This document shows, one piece after another, positions 14,416 to 25,200 of a stretch of DNA of 34,362 bases. Numbering within the stretch: position 1 is the first letter of the stretch; each line of letters opens with the position of its first letter. The translations under genes were made by a program, and so were the position numbers. The notes below the pieces were generated by a model that was not told where the DNA came from, did not search any database, and saw only the letters and a list, made by a program, of their open reading frames with translations. The stretch covers positions 1 through 34,362 of the forward strand of contig JBNGIQ010003727.1 of assembly GCA_049999765.1 (NCBI GenBank), given 5' to 3'. The stretch is from Phaeoceros laevis. Taxonomy: Eukaryota; Anthocerotophyta; Anthocerotopsida; Notothyladales.

Positions 14416-15289
14416 TCCTGTGAGAGCTCAGGGCTGAGGGAGCCACCCAGGAAGCCACTTCTTCCCTTCGTGGAGCCCGCCCCTTAGTGCTGTAGGGCAA
14501 ACAGTCATGGTCTCTAAGTCATTCACCGGCCCACATCGCTCTCTCGGAAGTATCGAGCAGTGCAGCTGCCAACTTGACTAGAGTACATATGTCCAACCTG
14601 TGCATCGCATCAATCACATGCAGTCACAAGGCCGTATTAGACCATGGAGGTCACATCCTGACCCACCCACCGTGACCTACCCACTCATTCTAAGATGCGA
14701 GATCGCCGATGCGATGCCATATAGTCCGGAGTTTAAATGGACACTTCCTTTCACCATCAACGCGCGATTCCCCACTCATCCGAGAAGCCATATGAATTGC
14801 TCTGTTTTTTTGGCTATCGCCCACCTGGCAAAGGGCTGGAATGCCAATTGGTGCAGCGCTGCCGTGTTAGACCGGTGCTCTTATCAGCGCTGTTACGGGA
14901 CCAGTGATCTGGCAGAGTCAAATCAAGGTGGTGCACATGTGCATCTCAGCACAGGCAGGCGGGTAGGCAAGTAACAGCTACAGCACAGCCTGAAGCAAAC
15001 CCATTGGCAGTTGCTGAATCTACGGCCCGTGGTCTTAACAAATAAACTACTAGCCTAAGCCTCGGCAGCCCTGTAGATATCAGAATTGTTGGCTTGCCTG
15101 ACCTCTGAAGGTCCCAAGGACGAGACAATGATCCATGATGGCCTATACAGTAGCCCCGTGACTTGAGCAGTCCTGAGAGGTGAGGGTAGAAGATGACAGT
15201 CACACACCTGCCCCTTCAACGCCAGGCAGCATCCGGTTCCTGTTCCTGAGTAGGCCCCATCACTGTAGAAGAAGAGCTCTAATGCAGCC

Positions 15290-15736
15290 TTAAATATGGC
15301 GAATAAAAAATACGACAGCACGAGTGAAGTTCTTCCAGATGATAAAAAAGGACAGCCCAAAAAGCTTCACCACGTTGAAAACAAATACCGTGATAAGCTC
15401 ACTGAAGCCATAAAGGGCAGAGTAGAGAAGCTGGAAGAAGTCAAATATAGCAAACAACAAGAAGGTTATCAGGCTTTTCACCACATAGAGGAGAATGTCT
15501 AACACCAGGAGTGCTAATGATAAAACCAGTCGAACTACACGGGAAAGAATGTGCTCCGCCAGGCTCGGCACTCCCCATACAGCAGTCTTCAGAAGTCTAG
15601 CTAGAAGCAGTCCAGGAAGCTTCAAGGTGTGAAGGACAGTTAAAAGCAAAATGCTGATGACCTCAAAGACGATACGAGTCACTAAATCCAAGATGAAAGT
15701 GACAACTCCAATGAATAGGTCTGATAAAATGGTCAT
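15290..15736 (-). CDS. Small very hydrophobic membrane protein, function unknown
   Basis: A 148-aa protein starting MTILSDLF and ending FFIRHI. Nearly the whole length is hydrophobic, in repeating blocks broken by single charged or Pro/Gly residues: about 7-35, 37-48, 64-85, 85-105 and 115-140. This fits three to five membrane or membrane-embedded helices. No signal peptide, catalytic motif or known family could be recognised. ATG at 15736 is preferred because the frame upstream (to 15901) adds 55 residues of ordinary Ser/Cys-rich composition that look like translated leader. The sustained hydrophobic pattern with Arg/Lys at block edges argues for real coding sequence, but a chance frame or a degraded gene is possible. 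It is transcribed away from the PPR gene's 3' end on the same strand. Confidence 0.5.
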   Translation of the reverse strand: MTILSDLFIGVVTFILDLVTRIVFEVISILLLTVLHTLKLPGLLLARLLKTAVWGVPSLAEHILSRVVRLVLSLALLVLDILLYVVKSLITFLLFAIFDFFQLLYSALYGFSELITVFVFNVVKLFGLSFFIIWKNFTRAVVFFIRHI

Positions 15737-17388
15737 AGTGTAAAGAGAGTCAAGGCCACTCCCTGGAGTTCCAAAAGAGGCGTTCCACCTTAAACAGACA
15801 TCAACATGTGGACAAGACAAGACCACCACAATCTCTACAGCCTGAAAACTCGAAGCTCCTCCAGAGTTCACTTTGCAAAACAGAGACATCCTCCCATGCA
15901 TCTAATCCAACAACTGCAACACAACCGCCCAAGTGTTGGACGATCTGCATCAATGAAGTCAAGACAGCTTTACTTTGGAAATATATGACTGGCCCTGGGG
16001 AGCTGCCTGACAGCATCCCACAGGATGCAGTGTCGGTGTTTTCTTCCCGAGTGCATAGAAGGCCCTTCATGCCTGTGGATGAAGCAATCGACAGGTCAAC
16101 GGTTTCTAATCATTGCCACTGTACTGGCCGGAGAAAAGCCTGTCTCTTCTCACAATCCGCAATCCTCTGAAGTTGAATTTCCTAAAGAGCTCCTGGCAAA
16201 GGGGGTCTATAATTTTCCAGACTGAATCTGTCATTCCAAAGTTGTCATCCTGCTGCTAAAAAGAATACGTTGCCAGTCAAGAATGAACCTGGTAGAATGT
16301 CACAGTACCGGCCTTGAGATCACCTCAAAGGTAGGAAAGGTGATGATAGGTCTGTATGCAAGCATCGCAGGCCATCCCCGTTTCCTGTGATTGGACTCCA
16401 GCACTCCTGGAAGCTGCGATGCACCTAATGCAAAGCGCGATACTCCTCGGCAGTCGAGCAAGAGTAGTATAACAGCGCGAGAATTGCAACTCTCTTCAAG
16501 ATGCCAACCCCAGCGAATTTACTCATCCGATTATCAAAATTTCAGACCAAGACCGACTATTCATGAAAGCAGAAAATATGAAGGCACTGGAAAATAAGGT
16601 GGTGGCATCTTCCCACAGGGCAGACCAATTTTCAGGCTACTGCAATCCTCCTCTTAGACCTCCCATGGGTCCAGAGTGAGAGGAGTTTGCCGACTGTCCT
16701 CCACTAATCGCGCTGAGGACAACAATTCCTCTGTAAGATTCCGGTCGGTCAGTTCCAGCTCCCTCTACACCTAGTCAAGCAGAAACTGGCAAGTGCCCCT
16801 CCTGATTGAAGTAGGCTACACGAACTCCAGCAGCTCCAGGAGATCCAGCATTCCTGAATCAAATGCCAGCCAAACTACACACAGACGCAGGTGGAGATAC
16901 CGCTCACCTCCATGACGAGCATAGAAGAGCATCGGCCTGGGAAAAGAAGGACAACGAAGCGGGGCGGAAGGCGGGGTTCGTAACATTGCGGCTGCGTGGA
17001 GGGAAAATTCGTATCGGCTATATTATATTGCTTCTTCCAGGCAACGGATATCACCTTTCCAGTATCATGATTGAACATTTGAAAGCATGAAGTGCTTGCA
17101 CGCGGTTGCTCAATTCGAGGCCATGATGGCCATCATTTAGAGTTCAAAAAATTTGGATTTGAACTCCAGCAGCGTAGTCCAGAACCCGAGGTTGCAGATG
17201 GCTCAATATCACATCATGACATCATCGGATCCCGTGCCTCACTACGCTCTAGGGAGTCTAGCTCCCGGGCTTTTTGCTGCTGTCTACTGCAGTACTGTAC
17301 TGGGCCGCGGTCCCGGCCGCTGGAGAGATAAAAGCAATTAGAGCGTGAAGGAAGATGATGTTGCTCCAGGCATGAGGCACTACTGTTC
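15737..17388. other. Intergenic, no gene recognised
   Basis: Open frames here (for example 15808-16170 and 16863-17090, +; 15801-16070 and 16875-17078, -) have no recognisable domain, and I could not assemble a convincing spliced gene. A perfect 14-bp palindrome, ATGATGGCCATCAT, is at 17123-17136. The left edge is probably promoter and 5' UTR of the small membrane protein, and the right edge the PPR gene's 3' UTR. Confidence 0.45.
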
Positions 17389-20300
17389 TTACGGTGTCTG
17401 GGCATCATCTCCTCGACCAGCGGGGCCCTTGCCAAGCGTTTCATTCAAGCTTTCCAGCATGTCATAGATTGTTCGTCGAAGCGGGTAGTCCAAGTCCTCA
17501 ACAAGGAACTGGTGCACCTGATCATCAGCCTCGATCCAGGTCTTCCCAGGGAGCTTCGTGACTCCTGCAAGCTGCATCTGCTCTCTTATGTCTGCCACCT
17601 TATTCCAACAACGAGCTGTGGCATAGATATTTGACATCACAACATATGCAGCGGCAGTTGTTGGGTCAATATCCACAATTGCCTCAAAAGCTCGGGTTGC
17701 GACCTCTACATTGCGATATTTTTGGCAGGCCCCAAGAAGAGACATCCATGAATTCGCATCTGCTGGCTCTGGCATCTTTCTGACAAAGTCCTCAGCTTCT
17801 TTGATGTAGCCGGCACGGCTAAGAAGGTCTACCATGCAGGCGGAATGCGTCATCCTCATGGTCAGTGAATACTCCTCGGACGCAGATATGAATACTTGGC
17901 ATCCTTCGTCCACAAGACCTGAATGACTGCACCCATACAGAACGGAGAGTATGGTAACCTCATCTGGCTTGACGCCCTCCACTTGCATCTGCCGAAACAA
18001 TTGAATGGCTTCCTTTCCATGACCATGCTGAGCATACGCTCCAATCATCGTATTCCAGGATACTACAGTTCGTTCTGGCAAGGTATCAAACAATTTTCGA
18101 GCCTCATACAAACTTCCACACTTGGCATACATGTCGACGAGGGTGTTCCCGATGCTTTCATCAAATTGTAGCCCACTCTGCACGACCTTGGAATGCAGCT
18201 GCATTCCTTGATTCAAAGCAGCAAGGCCACTACAATCTTTCAGAATATTCAAAAATGTAACCCTGTCAGGTTGTGCTCCAGCATCTTGCATGTCATGGAA
18301 AAGTTTCCGAGCCTCATCACGCACCCCATGGTGGGTGTATCCTGCAATCAATGCATTCCAGGACGATACCGACCTTTCAGGCAATTTGTCGAACAATTTC
18401 CGAGCCTCATCCAACTTCCCGCAATTCACATACATGTCTATGAGTTTGGTTCCAACTGCCCCATCTGTCTCAACTCCACGACTAATAAGGTGAGCATGGA
18501 TTTTCTTACCCTGATCCAAGGCTCCTATGCTGCTACATGCTTTCAAGATGCTCAAGTAAGTGGCTCTGTCTGGCTGAACACCGTCTGATTGCATCTGCTG
18601 AAACAACTTAAGGGCCTCCTGACCTTGCTCATTCTGTGCATATCCTCCAATCAAAGTAGTCCAAGACAAAACATCCCTGCATGACAACTCGTTAAAAACT
18701 TTCCGTGCATCATCCATGGTCCCACATTTGACATACATTCCAATAAGGACGTTGCCCAAGGTTACATCCAAGTCAAATCCACTTTGAAGAAGATCAGAAT
18801 GTATTTGCTTGCCTAAATCAAGAGCTGCGATGGTCCCACATGCTTTAAGGATGCTCAGAAGTGTGACCTTATCTGGCACCACTCCCTCATGTTTCATTTG
18901 CTGAAAAAGTGCTAAAGCTTCTCCGCTTTGCTCAAACTGCACATATCCTGTTAGCATTGCATTCCATGACACCACTGTTCTTTCAGCCAGCTCATCAAAC
19001 AAAACGCGTGCTTCAATAAGGCTCCCACATTTGGAATAAGCGTCCACCAGGGTGTTTGCTATCACAGTGTCGGAATCAACTCCACTCCTGATCAGCTGAG
19101 CTTGAACATGCTTCACTCGCTCTATGCTTAATATGCTGCCAGCTGCTCGCAGAGCACTTAGGAACGCTACTTTGTCAGGTTCGATGCCTTCCTGCTGCAT
19201 TTGATAAAATAGTTGAAGAGCTGTGTGGCCATCCCCATACTGAGCGTATCCTCCAATGATGGCTGTCCATGATGCCACATCTCGAACTGACAAACAAGAG
19301 AAAACTTGTTGAGCATCATCCATGCTCCCACATTTGGCATACATGTCAATAAGGGAACATCTGATGACGTCATCGGACTCAAAACCATATTTCAGCACTC
19401 TCGCATGAATTTCTTTGCCCTGTTCCAGAAACTCTGTGCCCTCAAGTCCTTTAAGAATATTCAGAAACGTGATTCTGTCTGGTTCTATACCCTTTGCTTG
19501 CATTTGGTTGTAGAGTTGGAAAGCTTCTGTTCCTTGCCCATGTTGAGAGAATCCGCCAATCATAGCATTCCATGATACAACATCTTTTTCTTCCAACTTG
19601 TCAAAGACCTTCCGTGCCTCATCGAGGTCACCAGCTCGGGCATACATGTCAACGAGCGTGTTTCCAATGGCTGCATCTGACTCTAGTCCTTTATCAATAA
19701 CATGCTTGTGAATCTGCTTGCACTGAGCCGCTGTAGCTGAGGCACCGCATGTCTTAAGGATGCTCAGAAGGGTGATCCTACTTGCCTCGACACCCTCTTC
19801 CTGCATCCGCTGCCAAAGTTCCCAAGCTTCTTTACCATGACCAAACAGAACATATCCTCCAATCATCGCATTCCATGAAACGATGCTTCGTTGTGATAGT
19901 TGTTCAAACACTTTGCGTGCAAGATCCAAACTCCCACATTTCGCATACATGTCAATCAGGCTGCTTCCAATTGCAGCATCAATGCCAATGGAATCTGCAA
20001 CAAGAAGAGAATGAATCTTCTTGCCCTCAAGCAGAGCACCAGCTTTAGAACAAGCCTTGAGCACAGCCAGAATTGATATCAAGTCTGGCTTCAGCCTTCC
20101 TGCCTGCATTTGTTCGAAAAGCTTAAGAGCTTCCTCAGCTTTCCCATGCTGCGCATATCCACCAATGATAGCATTCCATGATGCAACAGTTCTCTCAGGC
20201 AACCTTTCAAAAAGCTCACGAGCCTCTGAAAGACCTCCACATTTTGCATACATTGCAATCAAAGTATTTGCTAAAACAACATCCACCTGTAATCCGCTTC

Positions 20301-21921
20301 TAACAAGGTGTCCATGAATCTGTGTGCACTGATCCAGACCCAGAATGTTTCCGCACGATTTCAGAAGATGCACAAATGTAAACTTGTCAGGTTGCACGCC
20401 CTGCTGTTCCATAGACTTGAAGAGCTGGAGGGCCCGATGGAAATGTCCATGGTCTGTGAGAACTGCAATCATGGTGCTCCATAGCACCAGATCCTTCTGT
20501 GCCACACTATCAAAGACTTTTTGTGCTTCACTAAGATTGCCTAGTTTCCCATATATCCTCACCACAATGTTTCCAACATCAGCAGTCACTTGAAATCCGG
20601 TCCTAATAAGCTGCTCGAACACTTCCTTACCTTGCTGTAACTGCTGCTTACTATCACATGCTCTAAGGACACTAAGAAAGGTGATTTTATCTGGCTCCAC
20701 GCCATCCAATTGCATTCTCTTCAACAACTCAATTGCCATGTCAGAACACCCATGCTGAGCATATCCTCCAATCAGAGCATTCCATGACGCTAGTGGTCTC
20801 TCTGGCTGCTCTTCAAATAGTTTGTGAGCCTCCTCTAGGCTGCCACATTTGGTATACATTCCTATGAGAGTTACGATTAAAGTATTGTCCAGCTCCAGCC
20901 CTGCTTTCACAATTTGCGAATGTATCCGCCTGCCTTCATCCAAACTACCCACGCTACCACAGGCTTTGAGCACACTTAGTGCAACACCCTTGCTCAACTT
21001 GACCTCTTGCTGCTCCATTTTTTGAAAGAGCTCAAGCGCTCTAGACATATGCCCATGCTGCACATACGCACCCATCATGGTTTGCCATGAGACGACGTCT
21101 TTGACTCGTAGCCTATCAAACACTGCATGTGCCTCATCTAGGCTCCTGCACTTAGTATACATGTCTATAAGACTGTTCCCAACGTACAAATTGCCCTCGG
21201 AACCTGCTGCACGAATGCTGGCATGGATAACCCTGCCATCTGCCAGCGCAGCTGTACTCGTACATGCCTTCAGCACAGCCACATGCACGTAATTGTTCGG
21301 CTTCACATCGGACTGCAGCATCTCATGGTACAACTTGATGGCCTGCTCAGCCTGCCCTTGATAGGCGTGTGCCGCAATAATGGCCTGCCATGTGTGGGTA
21401 TCTGGTTCAGGAACCGAGCGAAACACTTCAGTTGCTGCCGATAAACTCTTGCAGGCGGCAAAGAGGCGGATGAGATGGTTGTGAAGAAACACGTTGGACG
21501 CGCACCCTGTTCTTAGGATGAGAGACTGCAATCGCCTGGCAAAGGTTAAATCTTGCCTCCTCGTGCATTCCTGCAGCAGAAGCTGCAGAACGTGACTGGT
21601 CACCCGAATCCCTTCCTTTTCCAGGCTGTCCACAGCCTGAATTGCTTCCTCCAACCGCCCTTCCTCACACAATCTTCCAATAATTTCCTCATCTGCATTG
21701 CCCAGCGGTCATCGTGGTAGACAGCGTTTCAGACAAAAGTACCCAATGCAACTCCAAAACGTGGGCCAGGCACAGAGCTTACTTACGTTGTCGTTGAGAA
21801 GACGGGCCGAGTGCATGTGGACGGCTTGGGCGGCGCGAAAGGCCGCGCCGGACAGCAGCGTCCGCAACCGGTGTGACAGAGCCATAGAGGTGGTGGCAAA
21901 CTCCAGACTGTCAACCTGCAT
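17389..21921 (-). CDS. PLS-class PPR protein, E type without DYW, probably mitochondrial
   Basis: Two exons, 21787-21921 and 17389-21687, split by a 99-bp intron (donor GTAAGT, acceptor AG); 1477 aa. Such proteins bind organelle RNA one motif per base and usually direct C-to-U editing. Residues 13-45 (MALSHRLRTLLSG onward) are Arg/Ala/Ser-rich and almost acid-free, like a mitochondrial presequence; Met13 may be the true start. From about 46 to 1354 there are roughly 39 motifs in 13 P-L-S triplets, with hallmarks such as VVSWNAMIGGYAQHG, FLSILKACG and GNTLVDMYAKCGSLDEARKVF. The tail (1355-1477) carries E1/E2 and an E+-like stretch (PGKTWIEADDQVHQFLVEDL) and stops 20 or so residues later, where a DYW deaminase domain would begin. 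Editing would therefore need a DYW partner in trans. The first-exon join is supported by frame and by the motif IIGRLCEEGRLEEAI it restores. Confidence 0.92.
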
Positions 21922-22119
21922 CGGGGAGGCATTCAGGCCTTGTGCCTCCTTTGCCAGCAAGCGGGAGCTCTCGCTCAATCGCCAGCTCGCTCGCTGGTAG
22001 AGTTCGCCAAAAGTGCCGCCATTAAGAGGAGTGCGAACCCTCGTAATCCCGGGGGAAGCTCGCTAAACAGGTGTTCACGTACATGTAGTTGTGGCCGATA
22101 AGCACCTCCAATCCTGGTT

Positions 22120-22142
22120 GGGGGGGTGGGGGGGTGGGGGGG
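22120..22142 (+). repeat. Three G7 runs separated by single T, quadruplex-capable
   Basis: Seven Gs at 22120-22126, T, seven Gs at 22128-22134, T, and seven Gs at 22136-22142. A run of seven can supply two G3 tracts with a one-base loop, so an intramolecular G-quadruplex is possible although only three runs are present. The tract is a tandem octamer and may vary in length between individuals. Confidence 0.85.
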
Positions 22143-22196
22143 CATAAGAGGACACTAGTAGGTCTCACAACTAGGTCCTGCTTTGTCATCGCTACC

Positions 22197-22204
22197 TATA
22201 TAAG
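22197..22204 (+). promoter_or_regulatory. Probable TATA box of the TFIIIC subunit gene
   Basis: TATATAAG lies 67 bases upstream of the ATG at 22271, giving a predicted leader of about 35-40 bases. This is a good match in sequence and distance for a plant TATA element, but is not otherwise supported. Confidence 0.5.
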
Positions 22205-22270
22205 AAATCGTATCATAGTCGTCACTGCTACAAGCCGCCACCATTTCGAAGGTTTTGGTTGGTGGAAACA

Positions 22271-25200
22271 ATGGCGGATACGGAAGGCGTGTGCCATCGC
22301 CAAGAACAGCCAAAGCACCAGCAGGAGCAAGAGCAGAGAAGTCTGCCTCACCGGAAACGCTGCTTCACGCAGATGTTGCGGGGCAACACCAACGTACTCG
22401 ACATGGATGCTGACGACGATGGTGATGGGAATCCGGGGGCCTCGACGTCACGGCATATGGATGAAGAGGAAGATGAGGAGGATCTCATTCAGGACATGGA
22501 GATGGTCGACGCAGAGCTGGAGCTAGAGGAACTGGACGATTCAGCAGAGAGCGACCAAGACCAGGAGGAAGAGGAGCTTGGAGAGGTTGAGGACGAAGAA
22601 CCGGGACGGGATGGTGACGGTGAAGCCGAGGGCGTAGGAGAGGATGAAGAGGAACTGGATCCGCTGACCTTGGTAGAGGAGGATGCAGAGGGCCAGCTCC
22701 CTTACGAACAGTTTGAGCGACTTGAATACGAGGCTTTGGCGGCTCGTAAGCGCCGGGACAGGCTTCTAGCCAGTAAATCGTGAGTGAACATCTCTGACCT
22801 CAAGTCGAAGTTTGGCTTGTTTGGCTTGTCATGTTTTGTGCTTCAGAATGGGTGCTTGAGCGTCATTGAACCCCTGTCCATGACCATAATCCTTGATAGA
22901 ATGTCTGCAACCGTGGTATGATGCGTGGAGTAAGGAAATGACTCTACAAGTTGTAGAAAGCAAAGGGCATCGTTTACTTAGCTTTGCGTTGCTGGTAGGA
23001 TTCTCTTTTTTTCCTGAGTTAGTCCATGACAGGAATAGGAAGCATCTGCCCACATCCTTGTGCAGTGTCTTATCGAGCTTCCGTATCGTTCAGGGCAGAG
23101 GCCGCAACTCCGAAAAAAGCGAAGTATCAGGACCTCTTTGGAGCCAGTGTTGACGAGATTTGGGAGTCAGCTGGGTTTGGACCGAGGCGTCGGCGTAGGG
23201 GGGTATGACTCACTTGGATTTTGCTGAAAGGTGCTAAAGCTCCAACTTCAACTCACGCTTTTGTGTGCACATCCTGCAGCACAAAAAGAGAGGCAGAAAA
23301 AAGTTATCAGCAGGTGGAGTTAGGGTGACACCTGAGGTCACGAAGAAGCTGGGCGACGCAAATTTGTCGTATGCCACAGGAAAATTTGATGAGGTATTTT
23401 AACCTGAAGCTATTCTGGATAGAGCAACCGTTGCATGCACCTGGAGGGTGATTTTTTTTCTGTGGTTTGATAGGCAATCAAACTTCTTGCGGAGGTTGTG
23501 AAAATGGCACCTTACGTCCCAGATGCTTATCACACGTATGGGCTGGTCTATGAGGCGATGGGAAATAGGAAGAAGGCTCTGGGCTTTTACATGCTGGCAG
23601 CAGTTCTCACGCCAAAGGATTCAGCCCTTTGGAAACGCCTCGCATCGTGGTCAATGTAATGGTATCTCCTGTCCCTTGAGGAAGGCCGCTGCATGTTGAC
23701 CTGTATGGTGAAAAAACCTGCTCACCTCCTGTTTGCCCATGAACAGGGAGCAGGGTAACATTTCGCAAGTAATTTGGTGCCTTTCTAAAGCAATAAAGGC
23801 AGATCCTGATGATGATGATGCGAAGTGGGATCGAGCAAACCTGTATATTGAACTGCAGGACTTCAAGAAGGCCGCAGATTCCTTTGAGCAAATATTAGCT
23901 TCCCGTCCGACTGATATGGAAGCCTGTAAAATGGTGGCAAAGGTGAGAAACATAACGAGACAACATATCAAGCATTGGTTCAGTCACGTTGTGTCTTATT
24001 ATTGACATTTACGCTTGTCGCAGATGCAACAGAAAGTCGGCAATGTGGAACGGGCAGTTCAAGTTCTGGAAAACTTGCTCGAGGAACACCCTGCAGAAGC
24101 TGATTTGACTGCTGTCAACCTTCTAGCAGAGTTGCAAATGCAAACTGGAGCATTTACAAAAGCTATACTTCAAATTGACCGGGCAAGATTGATCTACTGT
24201 CCAGAGCATGGACTCCCTGTAGATCTTGCGGTAAAAGCGGGCATATGTCATGCATATTCAGGGAACTTGAATGAAGCAGAGGTTCGACTCCTTGTGACAT
24301 GTGTAACCACTTTGATGTGTTCGAATGTTTCCTTCACTCCTGGTTTACTGGTGATGCTGCTTAACTTCTTAACGTCTGGCAGTCATACTTCGAAGACCTT
24401 CGACACGAGAGGGTTGAAAAATGTGCAGATCTTATACTGGAAGTAGGTGATGCTTATCTTGCTCTTGAAGAGCATGAACGGGCACTCAAGTATTTTCAGC
24501 TGCTGGATGGAGTTGTGGGGTATGACAATGTATGACTGACACTGGACCAGAACTTTGAAGTTCCAAGATCTTGATACTGTTCTGGTGGCGCTGTATTAAA
24601 GTCGAGCTTGACTGGTATTGACAAGTTTCATGTAATTGCAGGCATCTGTGTGGCTGAAAATTGCTGAGTGTCATGTTGCTCTTAAATCATTTGAAGCTGC
24701 TATTCCAGTGTACCACCAAGGTATCTATTTATGCATTTGTCTGTCAACTTTTGAAAGTTTCAGTGCCACCGCCATGGTCCAGACTCTGGTAACACTTGTT
24801 TTGCAGCCACGGTCTTGGAGTCTATGTGTTAGCAGAAGACACCAGACATTGACATTTTCCAACATTCATGTTTGTGCAGTGGTGAAAGAAATACCACATC
24901 ACGTCGAAGCTCGACTTACATTGGCTAACTTCCTCACCAGCAACAACAGGCAGGAAGAAGCAGTGGCCTTGCTTGTACCACCAGGTGAACTAGACAGACT
25001 TGGATCCTGCCCTCAAAAACAGTGTTTTAGTCAGTTCGTGTAGGAAACTAACTTGTCCTATGCCACCGGGGCATCAACATCCTATAGCTGCAGACTTGCA
25101 GGATACGTCAGGAATCACTGGAGAGGAACAGCCTTGGTGGAAGGATGCTAAAATAAAACTGAAGCTGGCAAATATATTTTACAGCCAAGGACAGTACTGC

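Larger units (their letters stand above)
13898..15289. other. Intergenic: ABCC 3' UTR, palindrome, no gene seen
   Basis: The first part is probably the transporter 3' UTR; an AATAAA at 14297-14302 lies 400 bases after the stop codon and could be its polyadenylation signal. A 19-bp palindrome follows at 14397-14415. Open frames at 14600-14974 (+) and 14946-15360 (-) show no family pattern. The right end should hold the 3' UTR of the small membrane-protein gene on the minus strand. Confidence 0.45.
21922..22270. promoter_or_regulatory. Shared spacer between divergent PPR and TFIIIC genes
   Basis: This 349-bp spacer separates two start codons on opposite strands, so it should hold both promoters or one bidirectional promoter. 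It contains a tract of three G7 runs (22120-22142) and a TATA box facing the TFIIIC gene (22197-22204). No TATA-like motif was obvious on the PPR side, which is GC-rich. Confidence 0.6.

Noticed and set aside
15296-15502. Plus-strand frame of 68 codons rich in Lys/Glu
   Set aside because: It is the antisense shadow of the hydrophobic protein; hydrophobic codons read backwards give Lys, Glu and Asn.
21670-21672. TTG as start of the PPR protein
   Set aside because: It is a non-ATG codon inside the first helix of a PPR motif. Splicing to 21787-21921 restores the motif and adds an ATG and presequence.
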